This document shows, in pieces, positions 1 through 7,379 of a DNA stretch of 35,028 nucleotides. Made by a program: the position numbers and the translations under genes. The notes beneath the pieces were generated by a model. That model was not told where the DNA came from, did not search any database, and worked only from the letters and a program-made list of their open reading frames with translations. The DNA is from an uncultured Pseudomonadota bacterium (GTDB lineage Bacteria > Pseudomonadota > Gammaproteobacteria > Steroidobacterales > Steroidobacteraceae): contig CAIRLC010000033.1 in assembly GCA_903879335.1 (NCBI GenBank), forward strand, positions 1 to 35,028, written 5' to 3'. Position 1 is the stretch's first letter, and the number at the start of each line of letters is the position of its first letter.

Positions 1-80
1 CAGCAACAGATAATGACCTTTGGTTCCACACCCAACGGCTCTTGACCGGCCTGCATTAACTGATCCAGTTCTGATGTCTG

Positions 81-395
81 TTATGCAACGTTCCGAGTCT
101 CTCCGATTATCTTCCTAACAGTCAAATCAGCCACAGTCGTCTCCGGTGCGGGCGGCCGGTAGCCGAGCGCGCTGTGGGGCCGGATCCGGTTGTAGTGCCA
201 GCGCCAGTGTTCGGTGATGACCTGAGCTTCCTTGAGCGTATAAAAGATCTCGCCATCCAGGAGTTCATTTCTCAGTTTGCCGTTGAAACTCTCGCAGTAA
301 CCGTTTTCCCAGGGGCTCCCCGGCATGATGTAAGCAGTCTTCGTGCCCACTCGGCTGAGCCAGTTTCTGAGGATCGCAAGCCAAAGTTCATACCC
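81..395 (-). pseudogene. IS3-family transposase (OrfB) C-terminal remnant
   Basis: This is the end of a DDE integrase core of the IS3 family. The stretch PGSPWENGYCESFNGKLRNE and the later RPHSALGYRPPAPE are typical of the C-terminal third of OrfB. The frame stays open upstream to about 395 (residues ..WLAILRNWLSRVGTKTAY), past the apparent GTG start at 350, and then meets a stop. The N-terminal part with the first two catalytic Asp residues is missing; only the final catalytic Glu region remains. No matching OrfA or clear terminal inverted repeat was seen in 1-80 or 396-526, so this is a decayed fragment and not an active element. It lies just upstream of the catabolic genes and marks a possible junction of transferred DNA. 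Confidence 0.85.
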
Positions 396-526
396 TCAAT
401 GATCTGCGCTAACGATGCCTTATAAAGTTCGTCTGCGGGATTAGACCAAGTTCGCCGATAGACGAGAAACTCGAGCCAAACCATCAGACACTCGTCGGAC
501 AATTGAACCTCGACGGAGATAGCACG

Positions 527-1285
527 ATGGGCCTATTGACTGACAAAGTGTGCCTGGTGACCGGTGGGGGTGGCAGTATCGGCTTGGCGTCGGCACGACG
601 CTTCCTCGACGAGGGGGCTCGGGTGATGTTATCGGACTGGAGCGCGGAAGCCCTCGCACGAGCGACGGTCGGATTGCCCGCTGACCGGATCGCCACCTTC
701 GTCGCCGATGTCCGTGAATCGGCAGATGTGCGCGCGTTGATTGAAGCGACCGTCAGTCAACTTGGACCGATCGATGTGCTGTTCAGTAACGCTGGAAATG
801 CCGGCGCCATTGCGCCGTTAGAACACTATCCAGAACATGTTTTTGACGATGTCTACCGTGTGCATGTACGCGGAGCCTTGTTGGTGCTTAAGTACGGCAT
901 TCCGCGCATGAATGACGGCGGAAGTGTCGTGATCACGTCCAGTGTCGCCGGGTTGCGGGGCGATCCGGGCGCCTATGCATACATTACGGCTAAGCACGCG
1001 CAGATTGGAATCATGCGTTGCGCCGCGAAAGAATCCGCGCCGCGCCGAATTCGCGTCAACACCATCCACCCCGGCCCTACTCAAAACGAGTTCCAAAGCG
1101 CGCTCGAATCACAACTCACCGCCGTAATCGGTCGGGATGCGACCGAGCTGTTCGATCAAATGACGCCCCTGGGCCGGCACGCACACCCGGACGAAATCGC
1201 CTCCTCCGTACTGTATCTGGCGAGTTCCCAAAGCGCCCACGTGACGGGTACTCAGTTAGTGGTTGATGGGGGCATGCAGTCCTAG
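527..1285 (+). CDS. SDR-family NAD(P)-dependent alcohol dehydrogenase
   Basis: A classical short-chain dehydrogenase of 252 residues. Seen: the Rossmann motif TGGGGSIG (12-19), NAG at 88-90, the catalytic Ser in ITSSVAG (about 138-139) and Tyr152-xxx-Lys156 (YITAK), and the C-terminal G-VVDGG end. An Asp at 37 after the second strand suggests NAD rather than NADP. ATG 527 is preferred because GGAG lies 8 bases upstream; an in-frame TTG at 503 has no such site. It precedes the flavocytochrome genes on the same strand. The p-cresol-methylhydroxylase-type enzyme would make a benzylic alcohol, so oxidation of that alcohol to an aryl ketone or aldehyde is a reasonable role, but this is inference. 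A 13-bp inverted repeat follows the stop. Confidence 0.88.
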   Translation: MGLLTDKVCLVTGGGGSIGLASARRFLDEGARVMLSDWSAEALARATVGLPADRIATFVADVRESADVRALIEATVSQLGPIDVLFSNAGNAGAIAPLEHYPEHVFDDVYRVHVRGALLVLKYGIPRMNDGGSVVITSSVAGLRGDPGAYAYITAKHAQIGIMRCAAKESAPRRIRVNTIHPGPTQNEFQSALESQLTAVIGRDATELFDQMTPLGRHAHPDEIASSVLYLASSQSAHVTGTQLVVDGGMQS

Positions 1286-1311
1286 GCCCTTTCCTTCCGA
1301 GGCCGTCTAGA

Positions 1312-1351
1312 TTGGCGTGGTCTGCAGGATTTCCCCTCCAGACCACGCCAA
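1312..1351. repeat. Perfect 13-bp inverted repeat
   Basis: TTGGCGTGGTCTG at 1312-1324 is exactly mirrored by CAGACCACGCCAA at 1339-1351, with a 14-base loop. There is no T-run after the stem, so it is not a textbook Rho-independent terminator. It could be a terminator or processing hairpin after the SDR gene, or an operator for the genes from 1420 on. Confidence 0.7.
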
Positions 1352-1419
1352 ATGCCCAAACGGTTGAACAGGCGTGGCGAGAAGCGCGCATGTTCGGGAC
1401 GGTAAGAGGGGGAAATTGC

Positions 1420-1992
1420 ATGATGAACCGACGCCATTTCGTTGTCGGCAGCTCAGCCGCGGTCGCTGCCGGTGTGTTTGCCCACCAAACGTTATCGACC
1501 CAACAACACGGCACCATTCAGGCTGCACTATTCGACCGGCGCTTCGCGCCAACCCGCGAATTCGGACGTGTCGCCCAGACCTACGGCGTCGATACGCACC
1601 CAATCGAGGGCGACATCACAACGCTGTGGACTAAACACCTGCGTCCGCTCTGGTCGCGCGACGGCGGAACCATCGTCGGCATGACGACGCCGTCGATGCT
1701 GCTCTGCCTCGAAGAATTAGCGCGTGACCATTGGCATCGCGTGGTCGCCTGGGTTGACCACGTTCCCGCTTCTGACGGTTCGGTCGAGCATCACGTTCAC
1801 GTGCGCGACGAGAGTGCATATCGCACTCGGTCGCTGATCGACACGTACCGTGGATTCAGCGGTGCTGCGCACGCCATGCTCGCGTCCGCCCAAGCGCGTC
1901 GCGGCGCTCTGGAGACCGCTTCTTATCGCCATCAGGACTTGGGCGAATCGAGCGGAACGCCGACGCTGGTGACCTGGACCATCGCCGCCTAA
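1420..1992 (+). CDS. Tat-signal exported protein, function unknown
   Basis: A 190-residue protein that I do not recognise. The N-terminus has a twin-arginine-like signal (NRRHFVVGSSAAVAAGVFA), so export to the periplasm, possibly folded, is likely. The mature part has a His-rich segment (SVEHHVHVRDE) and a GMTTPSMLLCLEELA helix; no known catalytic motif was found. ATG 1420 (or the adjacent ATG 1423) is chosen because a GAGGGGGA site lies just upstream and the signal starts there; the frame is open upstream to 1312 but runs through the inverted repeat. It sits between an SDR and a periplasmic-type flavocytochrome and ends 54 bases before the flavoprotein gene, which suggests a role as accessory, maturation or substrate-binding protein for that enzyme. 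That role is inference. Confidence 0.75.
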   Translation: MMNRRHFVVGSSAAVAAGVFAHQTLSTQQHGTIQAALFDRRFAPTREFGRVAQTYGVDTHPIEGDITTLWTKHLRPLWSRDGGTIVGMTTPSMLLCLEELARDHWHRVVAWVDHVPASDGSVEHHVHVRDESAYRTRSLIDTYRGFSGAAHAMLASAQARRGALETASYRHQDLGESSGTPTLVTWTIAA

Positions 1993-2046
1993 CAACGAGC
2001 CTGCCGATGACCCGCATCGATCTTGTGAACTAGGGGTATAGCAATC

Positions 2047-3702
2047 ATGAGAACACCTCCGGGCGTAAGTCCATCGGATTACGCTAAGGCACTCACCGAA
2101 TTCCAGAACATTGTTGGGAAAGAGTGGGTTTTCACGTCCGATGAAGACCTCGATCTCTACCGTGATGCGTTCTCCCCGCTCATGAACGAGCCGGAAGAAA
2201 AGATCGCCTCGGGTGCCATTGCCCCGACCACCACGGAACAAGTGCAGGAAATTGTCCGAATCGCCAATCGGTACAAAATCCCGTTGTATACGATCTCGAC
2301 GGGCAAGAACCTCGGCTACGGCGGCTCCGCACCGGTGTATTCCGGGAGTGTTGTGCTTGACCTCAAGCGCATGAATCAGATCATCGAGGTGAATGAGGCG
2401 AACGCCTACTGTGTCGTCGAACCCGGAGTGAGCTATTTCGACCTATACCATTACATTCAGGAAAAGAAGCTCAAGGTATGGATCGATTGCCCGGATCCTG
2501 GTTGGGGCAGTGTCGTCGGCAATGCGATGGACCGCGGCGGTGGTTATACCCAAGCGAATTACCGCAATCATTTCGACTCTCACTGCGGCATGGAGGTTGT
2601 GCTGCCGAACGGTGAAGTGATGCGCACGGGCATGGGTGCCATCCCCAACGCCGAAACGTGGCAGCAATACAAAAGCGGCGTCGGACCTTGGATCGACGGC
2701 ATTTTTTCCCAGTCCAATTACGGCATCGTCACCAAGATGGGCTTTTGGCTGATGCCCGAGCCTGAGGCCTACCTACGCGGCCACATCAGCTGCATGAACT
2801 TTGAAGATTTGGGCCCGATGGTCGAGACGTTGAATTACCTTGAGAACGCTCGAATCACCGCAGGCTTCCCGGATCTGGGCTCGCCGCTATTGGGGTACGG
2901 TCCGATCGGCCAAGTCCAGCTCTTCTTTGAAAGTGGCACGCACATGGCGCTGCCACCGGAACACATGAAACTGCTGGCCACCGTCAAGGATGGACGATCC
3001 CCCGAACTCGAAGCCTACGGCAAGCAAAACGACATTCCCTATTGGCAGTTCTGGCTGAGTTTTCACGGCCCCATGGAAGTCATCGAGGCGCAGTGGCAGG
3101 CGGCCGTGCGTCACTTTGCCAAGATCAAGGGCTCACGCGCCAAAATCGTCGACAAGACTCATCTGCCGATCAATCCGGCGGATGCCGAGAAATTCCACGA
3201 GCCGGAATTGGGCATCCCATCCTTACGCGCCTTTTCGATTGGCGCGCGCAGCCCTTTCAATCCAACACCATCTAAAGGCCACATGTGGTTCTCGCCGATC
3301 ATTCCACGAACCGGCGAGGCGATCATCAAGGCCAACAAGATATTCAGTGCGGCCGCTCGCGAGCTCGACATGCCACTGTTTAGAACATTTACGCTGCCCG
3401 CCTGCTTTTGGGAGCGCTCGTTCATCTTTATCCTGGCAACACCCGTTACGACGGATCCGGCGACGAATAAGAAATATCGCGAGGGCTTCAAGAAGTTGAT
3501 TGCCATCGGTGGCGAACAAGGCTGGGGCGAGTATCGAACGGCACCGTTATTCCAAGAGTCCGTGATGAACGTCTACTCGTTCAATAATCATGTACTGCAC
3601 CGGTTCCATGAAACCTTGAAAGACGCGATCGACCCGAACGGAATCCTGTCGGCGGGCCGATACAACATTTGGCCGAAGAACCTGCGGGGGAAGCGCGGAT
3701 GA
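2047..3702 (+). CDS. p-Cresol methylhydroxylase-type flavoprotein (VAO/PCMH family)
   Basis: A 551-residue FAD oxidoreductase of the vanillyl-alcohol oxidase/4-cresol dehydrogenase family. These enzymes take a hydride from the carbon para to a phenol OH, giving a quinone methide that adds water to yield the benzylic alcohol. Seen: the FAD loop STGKNLGYGGSAP (84-96), VVLDLKRMN, the PDPGWGSVVGNAMDRGGGY segment (149-167), and DPNGILSAGRYN near the end. By eye, Tyr91 and the Tyr496-Arg497 pair match the phenolate-binding Tyr/Tyr/Arg set of PCMH, which argues for a 4-hydroxyphenyl substrate. ATG 2047 follows AGGGG. The gene overlaps the next one, a cytochrome c, by ATGA, as expected for a flavocytochrome. 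Candidate substrates are 4-alkylguaiacols, 4-alkylphenols, cresol, creosol or eugenol; the sequence does not tell which. Confidence 0.9.
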   Translation: MRTPPGVSPSDYAKALTEFQNIVGKEWVFTSDEDLDLYRDAFSPLMNEPEEKIASGAIAPTTTEQVQEIVRIANRYKIPLYTISTGKNLGYGGSAPVYSGSVVLDLKRMNQIIEVNEANAYCVVEPGVSYFDLYHYIQEKKLKVWIDCPDPGWGSVVGNAMDRGGGYTQANYRNHFDSHCGMEVVLPNGEVMRTGMGAIPNAETWQQYKSGVGPWIDGIFSQSNYGIVTKMGFWLMPEPEAYLRGHISCMNFEDLGPMVETLNYLENARITAGFPDLGSPLLGYGPIGQVQLFFESGTHMALPPEHMKLLATVKDGRSPELEAYGKQNDIPYWQFWLSFHGPMEVIEAQWQAAVRHFAKIKGSRAKIVDKTHLPINPADAEKFHEPELGIPSLRAFSIGARSPFNPTPSKGHMWFSPIIPRTGEAIIKANKIFSAAARELDMPLFRTFTLPACFWERSFIFILATPVTTDPATNKKYREGFKKLIAIGGEQGWGEYRTAPLFQESVMNVYSFNNHVLHRFHETLKDAIDPNGILSAGRYNIWPKNLRGKRG

Positions 3703-4061
3703 ACTATCGTGATCTAAGCACTGTCGTTCGCGGCGCTCTGATGGCCTGGTGCGCCCTCGTGACCCTGCCCGTTCACGCCGATGGCGATGAGCATGCGGTC
3801 GGAAAAGCCGTTTATCAGAAATGGTGCGCGCCTTGTCATGCGCCCGGAATTACCCACCCGGGCACTCACGCGCTGTCGGTGAAATACGCAGGCATCAAGT
3901 CCGACGTGATACTTGAGTGGACGGATTTGCAGCCATTTTACGTGGAGTACATGGTGCGTCACGGGATGTCGGTCATGCCTCACTTTCGCAAGACCGAGAT
4001 TTCTGATGCGGAACTCAAGGATCTTGCCGCGTACTTGTCACGGAATACGCCAAAGTCTTGA
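3699..4061 (+). CDS. Cytochrome c subunit of the PCMH-type flavocytochrome
   Basis: A small c-type cytochrome of 120 residues with a cleavable signal peptide (hydrophobic GALMAWCALVTLPVHA) and one heme motif, CAPCH. A likely axial Met lies in GMSVMPHF. Size and gene order match the cytochrome subunit of p-cresol methylhydroxylase and eugenol hydroxylase, which takes electrons from the flavin in the periplasm. Its ATG overlaps the stop of the flavoprotein gene (ATGA), so the two are translationally coupled. The frame is open upstream to 3669, but the signal peptide starts at 3699, which fixes the start. Confidence 0.9.
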   Translation: MNYRDLSTVVRGALMAWCALVTLPVHADGDEHAVGKAVYQKWCAPCHAPGITHPGTHALSVKYAGIKSDVILEWTDLQPFYVEYMVRHGMSVMPHFRKTEISDAELKDLAAYLSRNTPKS

Positions 4062-4121
4062 TGAGCTTAGGCCTAAGCGGCGGTGCCTAGGCCTTCTTCA
4101 ATCGCGGTTCGCTGCAACGGT

Positions 4122-4147
4122 TTGACTGCGTGGTGCAGCGCAGTCAA
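4122..4147. terminator. Hairpin between convergent genes
   Basis: TTGACTGCG and CGCAGTCAA form a perfect 9-bp stem with an 8-base loop, in the gap between the cytochrome gene and the convergent transporter gene. There is no strong T-run on either side. A further palindrome, TTAGGCCTAA, and a TAGGCC repeat lie at about 4068-4093. Probably a weak bidirectional terminator. Confidence 0.45.
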
Positions 4148-4180
4148 TGCCATTGATGACTAAACGCGCGGCGCTGCGAC

Positions 4181-5500
4181 TCAGTCCGAGGACTGGGTCG
4201 CGACACGGTTAGGCAACATCGCCAACACGAACGCCCCGATCAGCGACCCCATGCCCATGATGCAAGCGACCGTCTGCAACCCGAATCCGGATTTGAAGAG
4301 TAACCCTGCGAAGATCGGTCCCAACACGGCACCACCGCGGCCTACGCCCACCACAAAGCCAGTACCGCTGGCACGTACCGGGGTCGGGAATGCGCGCGCG
4401 ACGACGCCGTACAGACCGACGATCGCGGCGTTGCCACAAAAACCGGCTGCCGCACAGACGAGCGACAGATCGGCCAAGGTCGTCTGACCCTGACCAAACC
4501 AGCCCAACAGCACGCTCGCACCGGCCAAGAACGTGACCGTCAACGTTTTGACACCGAAGCGAGCCGTCAGGATGCCTAGGGTGGCACCACCCAAGGCGCC
4601 GCCGACATTGGCCCACACCAAGACACCGGCCGCTGACGATGGGGCAAATCCCATGTCGACAACGATCTTCGGGACCCACTTGAGAATGAAGTAAAACGTC
4701 GTGATGTGCAGGAAGTAAGTTAGCGTGACGAGGATCGTCGTGGACGCCAAGGCCGGTCGGAAAATTTCGATCCACGGCGCCCGGCGCTGATCCGTCCGCG
4801 CATTTAAGTCCGGCAGTTGGTCTAGGATGGGATGGCCAATTCGCTTCAAGCTGTGATTCACGCGCTCAAGAACATTGCTCGGCCTGCGATCCAATAACCA
4901 AGATACGGATTCGGGAAGCGCAAAATAGACGATCGGCAAAAACACGGCCGTCACGATCGCGCCAAACGTAAACACCGTCCGCCAGTCACTGCCTTTTAGC
5001 AGGATAGCTGCAATTGATCCGCCAAGCACCGCGCCGACTGGATAGCCAATGGCCATGAGGGCGACCGATAAATCGCGGTGACGATTATTTGAAAACTCAG
5101 TCGCGATCGCGTTACCCGCGGCCAGCATGCCGCCGATACCCAATCCCGTCAGTACGCGCCAAATGCACAGTAGCTCGACGGATTTGACGGTCGTCACCAT
5201 CGCCATTCCGGTCGACATGATCATCAGACATGCGAGTACCGTATTGCGCCGACCGATACGATCGGCAATACCGCCGAGGAAGACCGAACCCAGCGCCATG
5301 CCCAGCAACTCCATCGATAGCACGACACCAAGGGCCGCCCGATCAATGCCCCATTCCTTCGCAATACCGGGCGAGGCAAAACTGATCGCCAGCACGTCGT
5401 AGCCGTCGAGTGCAGTCAGACCGATTGTGATCGCCACAATGATGACCTGCATGGTCGTCATCGGACGCGATCCAAGTAACGACGGACTATGGGCAGTCAT
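4181..5500 (-). CDS. MFS transporter, aromatic acid:H+ symporter (AAHS) type
   Basis: A 439-residue major facilitator with about 12 hydrophobic segments. The DGYD motif in the first membrane helix (TALDGYDVLAISFA) and the loop GGIADRIGRRN between helices 2 and 3 are characteristic of the AAHS family, which imports 4-hydroxybenzoate, protocatechuate, vanillate and similar acids. The start at 5500 (MTAHSPS) is chosen because GGAG lies 10 bases upstream; the in-frame TTG at 5545 has no such site. It follows a MarR gene on the same strand after 72 bases, so the two probably form an operon, with the MarR protein controlling uptake. Aromatic acid import fits the catabolic genes around it; the exact substrate is unknown. 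Confidence 0.88.
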   Translation of the reverse strand: MTAHSPSLLGSRPMTTMQVIIVAITIGLTALDGYDVLAISFASPGIAKEWGIDRAALGVVLSMELLGMALGSVFLGGIADRIGRRNTVLACLMIMSTGMAMVTTVKSVELLCIWRVLTGLGIGGMLAAGNAIATEFSNNRHRDLSVALMAIGYPVGAVLGGSIAAILLKGSDWRTVFTFGAIVTAVFLPIVYFALPESVSWLLDRRPSNVLERVNHSLKRIGHPILDQLPDLNARTDQRRAPWIEIFRPALASTTILVTLTYFLHITTFYFILKWVPKIVVDMGFAPSSAAGVLVWANVGGALGGATLGILTARFGVKTLTVTFLAGASVLLGWFGQGQTTLADLSLVCAAAGFCGNAAIVGLYGVVARAFPTPVRASGTGFVVGVGRGGAVLGPIFAGLLFKSGFGLQTVACIMGMGSLIGAFVLAMLPNRVATQSSD

Positions 5501-5572
5501 GGGTCGAGAACTCCAATAATCAAGTAGACCAACATCGTAAGCCAAGCCCGGTACGGCCGCACCAGCGCGGCC

Positions 5573-6091
5573 CTACAGGGGTTTGGACAAGCGCTCGAGT
5601 ATACGGAGCAAATCACGACGTGACTGCTCACCGAGTGCAGCAGTTAATTTTGATTCGTGCCGATCTTGATGCCGGATCGCTTCATCGCGCAGGGCTTGTC
5701 CGGCGGTCGTCAGAGACAGCCGGTAGGTTCGCGCATCCGAGGCCAGCTTTCGGCGCTCGACGAGGCCGCGTTGCTCAAGTTCAGTAATGATGGCCACAAA
5801 ATTGGCTTTCTCAATGCCGAGCGCATCGGACACTTGCCCTTGGCTCGCACCGGCCTGCTCGCCAATGAGATCGAGGGCTGCAAATTGGATCGGTCGCAAC
5901 GACACTTCGGCCAAGGCGTGGTGGAGATCGGCGAATACCGCCGTTTGAGCGCGACGCAGCGCAAAGCTCAGGGTATCCGCGACACGCGCGTCCGGCGTAC
6001 GGTCAGCCGGCTCCGCGACCCTCGCTACACGCGGTGATCGCAGCGTGACATACGGCAGGCGTGAGCCTGAGTTTGTGCGCAAAAGTGTCAT
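5573..6091 (-). CDS. MarR-family transcriptional regulator
   Basis: A 172-residue winged-helix regulator. Seen: an N-terminal helix region, then the DNA-binding part with SQGQVSDALGIEKANFVAII and the wing ELEQRGLVERRKLASDAR. The length from ATG 6091 is normal for the family, and this ATG has GGAG 7 bases upstream; a longer frame to 6175 has no better signal. MarR proteins of aromatic pathways (for example those responding to hydroxycinnamoyl-CoA or hydroxybenzoates) usually repress and release DNA on ligand binding. The gene is divergent from an AraC gene and upstream of the aromatic acid transporter. Control of the transporter and of its own promoter is the likely role (inference). Confidence 0.85.
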   Translation of the reverse strand: MTLLRTNSGSRLPYVTLRSPRVARVAEPADRTPDARVADTLSFALRRAQTAVFADLHHALAEVSLRPIQFAALDLIGEQAGASQGQVSDALGIEKANFVAIITELEQRGLVERRKLASDARTYRLSLTTAGQALRDEAIRHQDRHESKLTAALGEQSRRDLLRILERLSKPL

Positions 6092-6348
6092 CCCCCTGCT
6101 CCGAATACTGCACGGCAGGCTCAGCGCGAACTCCATCGAGAGAGAGATGGGGAATCTATCCAGAGGGATATGCAATCGATTTCTATCCGATCAATCTCCG
6201 TTTTGCTGCGTCGCAATAACAAACTAGTGCATAAACGAATGACTGTTATTTGAAATTCGAATTGGTAGAAAAAATTGATTGTCTAGTACAACTAATAGTA
6301 ATCGACGGCACAGTCGATCCGCTGAACCAAGACATTGGGGGTATGTAG
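6092..6348. promoter_or_regulatory. Divergent promoter region, MarR/AraC, with AATTCGAATT palindrome
   Basis: The 257-base gap between the divergent MarR and AraC genes is distinctly AT-rich from about 6220 to 6310, unlike the surrounding coding DNA. It contains a perfect 10-bp palindrome, AATTCGAATT, at 6254-6263 and an imperfect dyad TTGTCTAGTACAA at about 6279-6291. These are candidate operators for the MarR protein. No -35/-10 pair could be assigned with confidence. Confidence 0.45.
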
Positions 6349-7320
6349 ATGGCGAGCATTGAATCGTTTTCGACGGTCGGTATGGACCCACTGCGCAAGT
6401 TGGCGTTCTGGAATGACCGCGCCTGCGAGAGCTTTTCACCCCTAGTCTCAGATCCCGTCGACATCCGAACCTTCAACGGCTCCATCGCCCGAACGACACT
6501 CGGTGATATCATGTTGGCGGAGGTTTATTCCGAGCCTCAAACGGTTCGCCATTCGCGTAGTCATGTCGCGCGTACTCGCCATTCCATGTTTTACCTCCAC
6601 CTGATGTTGGACGGTGAAAGTATTAATCGCCAAGATGGCCGCGAAGCTCGGATCGGTGTCGGTGACTTCACGTTGTGCGATAGCACACGTCAGTACGACA
6701 TTGTGCTGCCGACGAAGAATCGTATGTTAGTGATAGGCATTCCAGACGCGAAACTGCGTCGCCATATCGCCTGTCCTGAAAGTCTGGTCGCAATACCCAT
6801 GTCTGCGAGTTCTGGGGTCTCAGGCCTGTTCTCACGCTTCTTGCGGAACTATTGGCTCGAGTGCACCCAACAACTGGACCAGACGGCCGCGGCTCGCGTG
6901 ACTGTCGCCATCCTGGATCTCTTGGGTGCAGCCTATGCGGAGGTGCCGCGTGCGCACACCGAGCGGTCGTCACTGGCCACCGCACACCGCATCCGCATTG
7001 TGAACTACATCGAGGCGCACTTGCATGACCCGGAACTCACCCCGACGCGGGTGGCCGATGCCTGCAAGATGACGCCGCGCTATCTCCATCATCTGTTCTC
7101 AGATGAGGACGAGACCGTGGCTCGCTATATCTTGCGTCGCCGATTGGAGGCCTGCGCCCAAGCACTGGTGTCCTCGACGCAACGCGGTCGCACCGTGACG
7201 TCCATCGCCTTTGACTACGGCTTCAATAGCCCGACGCATTTCGGTCGGGTATTCCGCTCAAAATTCGACATGACGCCGCGCGAATACCAGCGCGCCCACC
7301 GCACTCGCGCGGTGGCCTGA
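6349..7320 (+). CDS. AraC-family activator (FeaR/NitR-like)
   Basis: A 323-residue regulator. Residues about 1-200 look like the AraC_binding_2 sensor domain of FeaR/NitR-type activators. The C-terminal part has the double helix-turn-helix: LTPTRVADACKMTPRYLHHL, then VTSIAFDYGFNSPTHFGRVF followed by FDMTPREYQRA. ATG 6349 follows GGGGG at normal distance. FeaR-like proteins often activate genes for oxidation of aromatic amines, aldehydes or alkylphenols. Here the neighbours are the PQQ alcohol dehydrogenase (convergent) and the divergent MarR gene, so control of side-chain oxidation genes is plausible but not shown. A hairpin follows the stop codon. Confidence 0.87.
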   Translation: MASIESFSTVGMDPLRKLAFWNDRACESFSPLVSDPVDIRTFNGSIARTTLGDIMLAEVYSEPQTVRHSRSHVARTRHSMFYLHLMLDGESINRQDGREARIGVGDFTLCDSTRQYDIVLPTKNRMLVIGIPDAKLRRHIACPESLVAIPMSASSGVSGLFSRFLRNYWLECTQQLDQTAAARVTVAILDLLGAAYAEVPRAHTERSSLATAHRIRIVNYIEAHLHDPELTPTRVADACKMTPRYLHHLFSDEDETVARYILRRRLEACAQALVSSTQRGRTVTSIAFDYGFNSPTHFGRVFRSKFDMTPREYQRAHRTRAVA

Positions 7321-7328
7321 AGCAGCAC

Positions 7329-7363
7329 GGTTCGGTCGTTGCTACCAAGGCAACGGCCGAACC
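7329..7363. terminator. Bidirectional hairpin terminator
   Basis: GGTTCGGTCGTTGC (7329-7342) pairs with GCAACGGCCGAACC (7350-7363) with one G-T pair and a 7-base loop. It lies between the convergent ends of the AraC gene and the PQQ dehydrogenase gene. No long T-run follows, so it may depend on the strong stem alone. Confidence 0.6.
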
Positions 7364-7379
7364 GAACCCGTCAATGGGA

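Noticed and set aside
1-80. Terminal inverted repeat of the IS element
   Set aside because: No matching repeat was found on the other side of the remnant, and no family-specific end sequence could be recognised.
272-502. Short minus-strand frame overlapping the transposase remnant
   Set aside because: It is out of frame with the recognisable transposase residues and matches no transposase part; probably non-coding.
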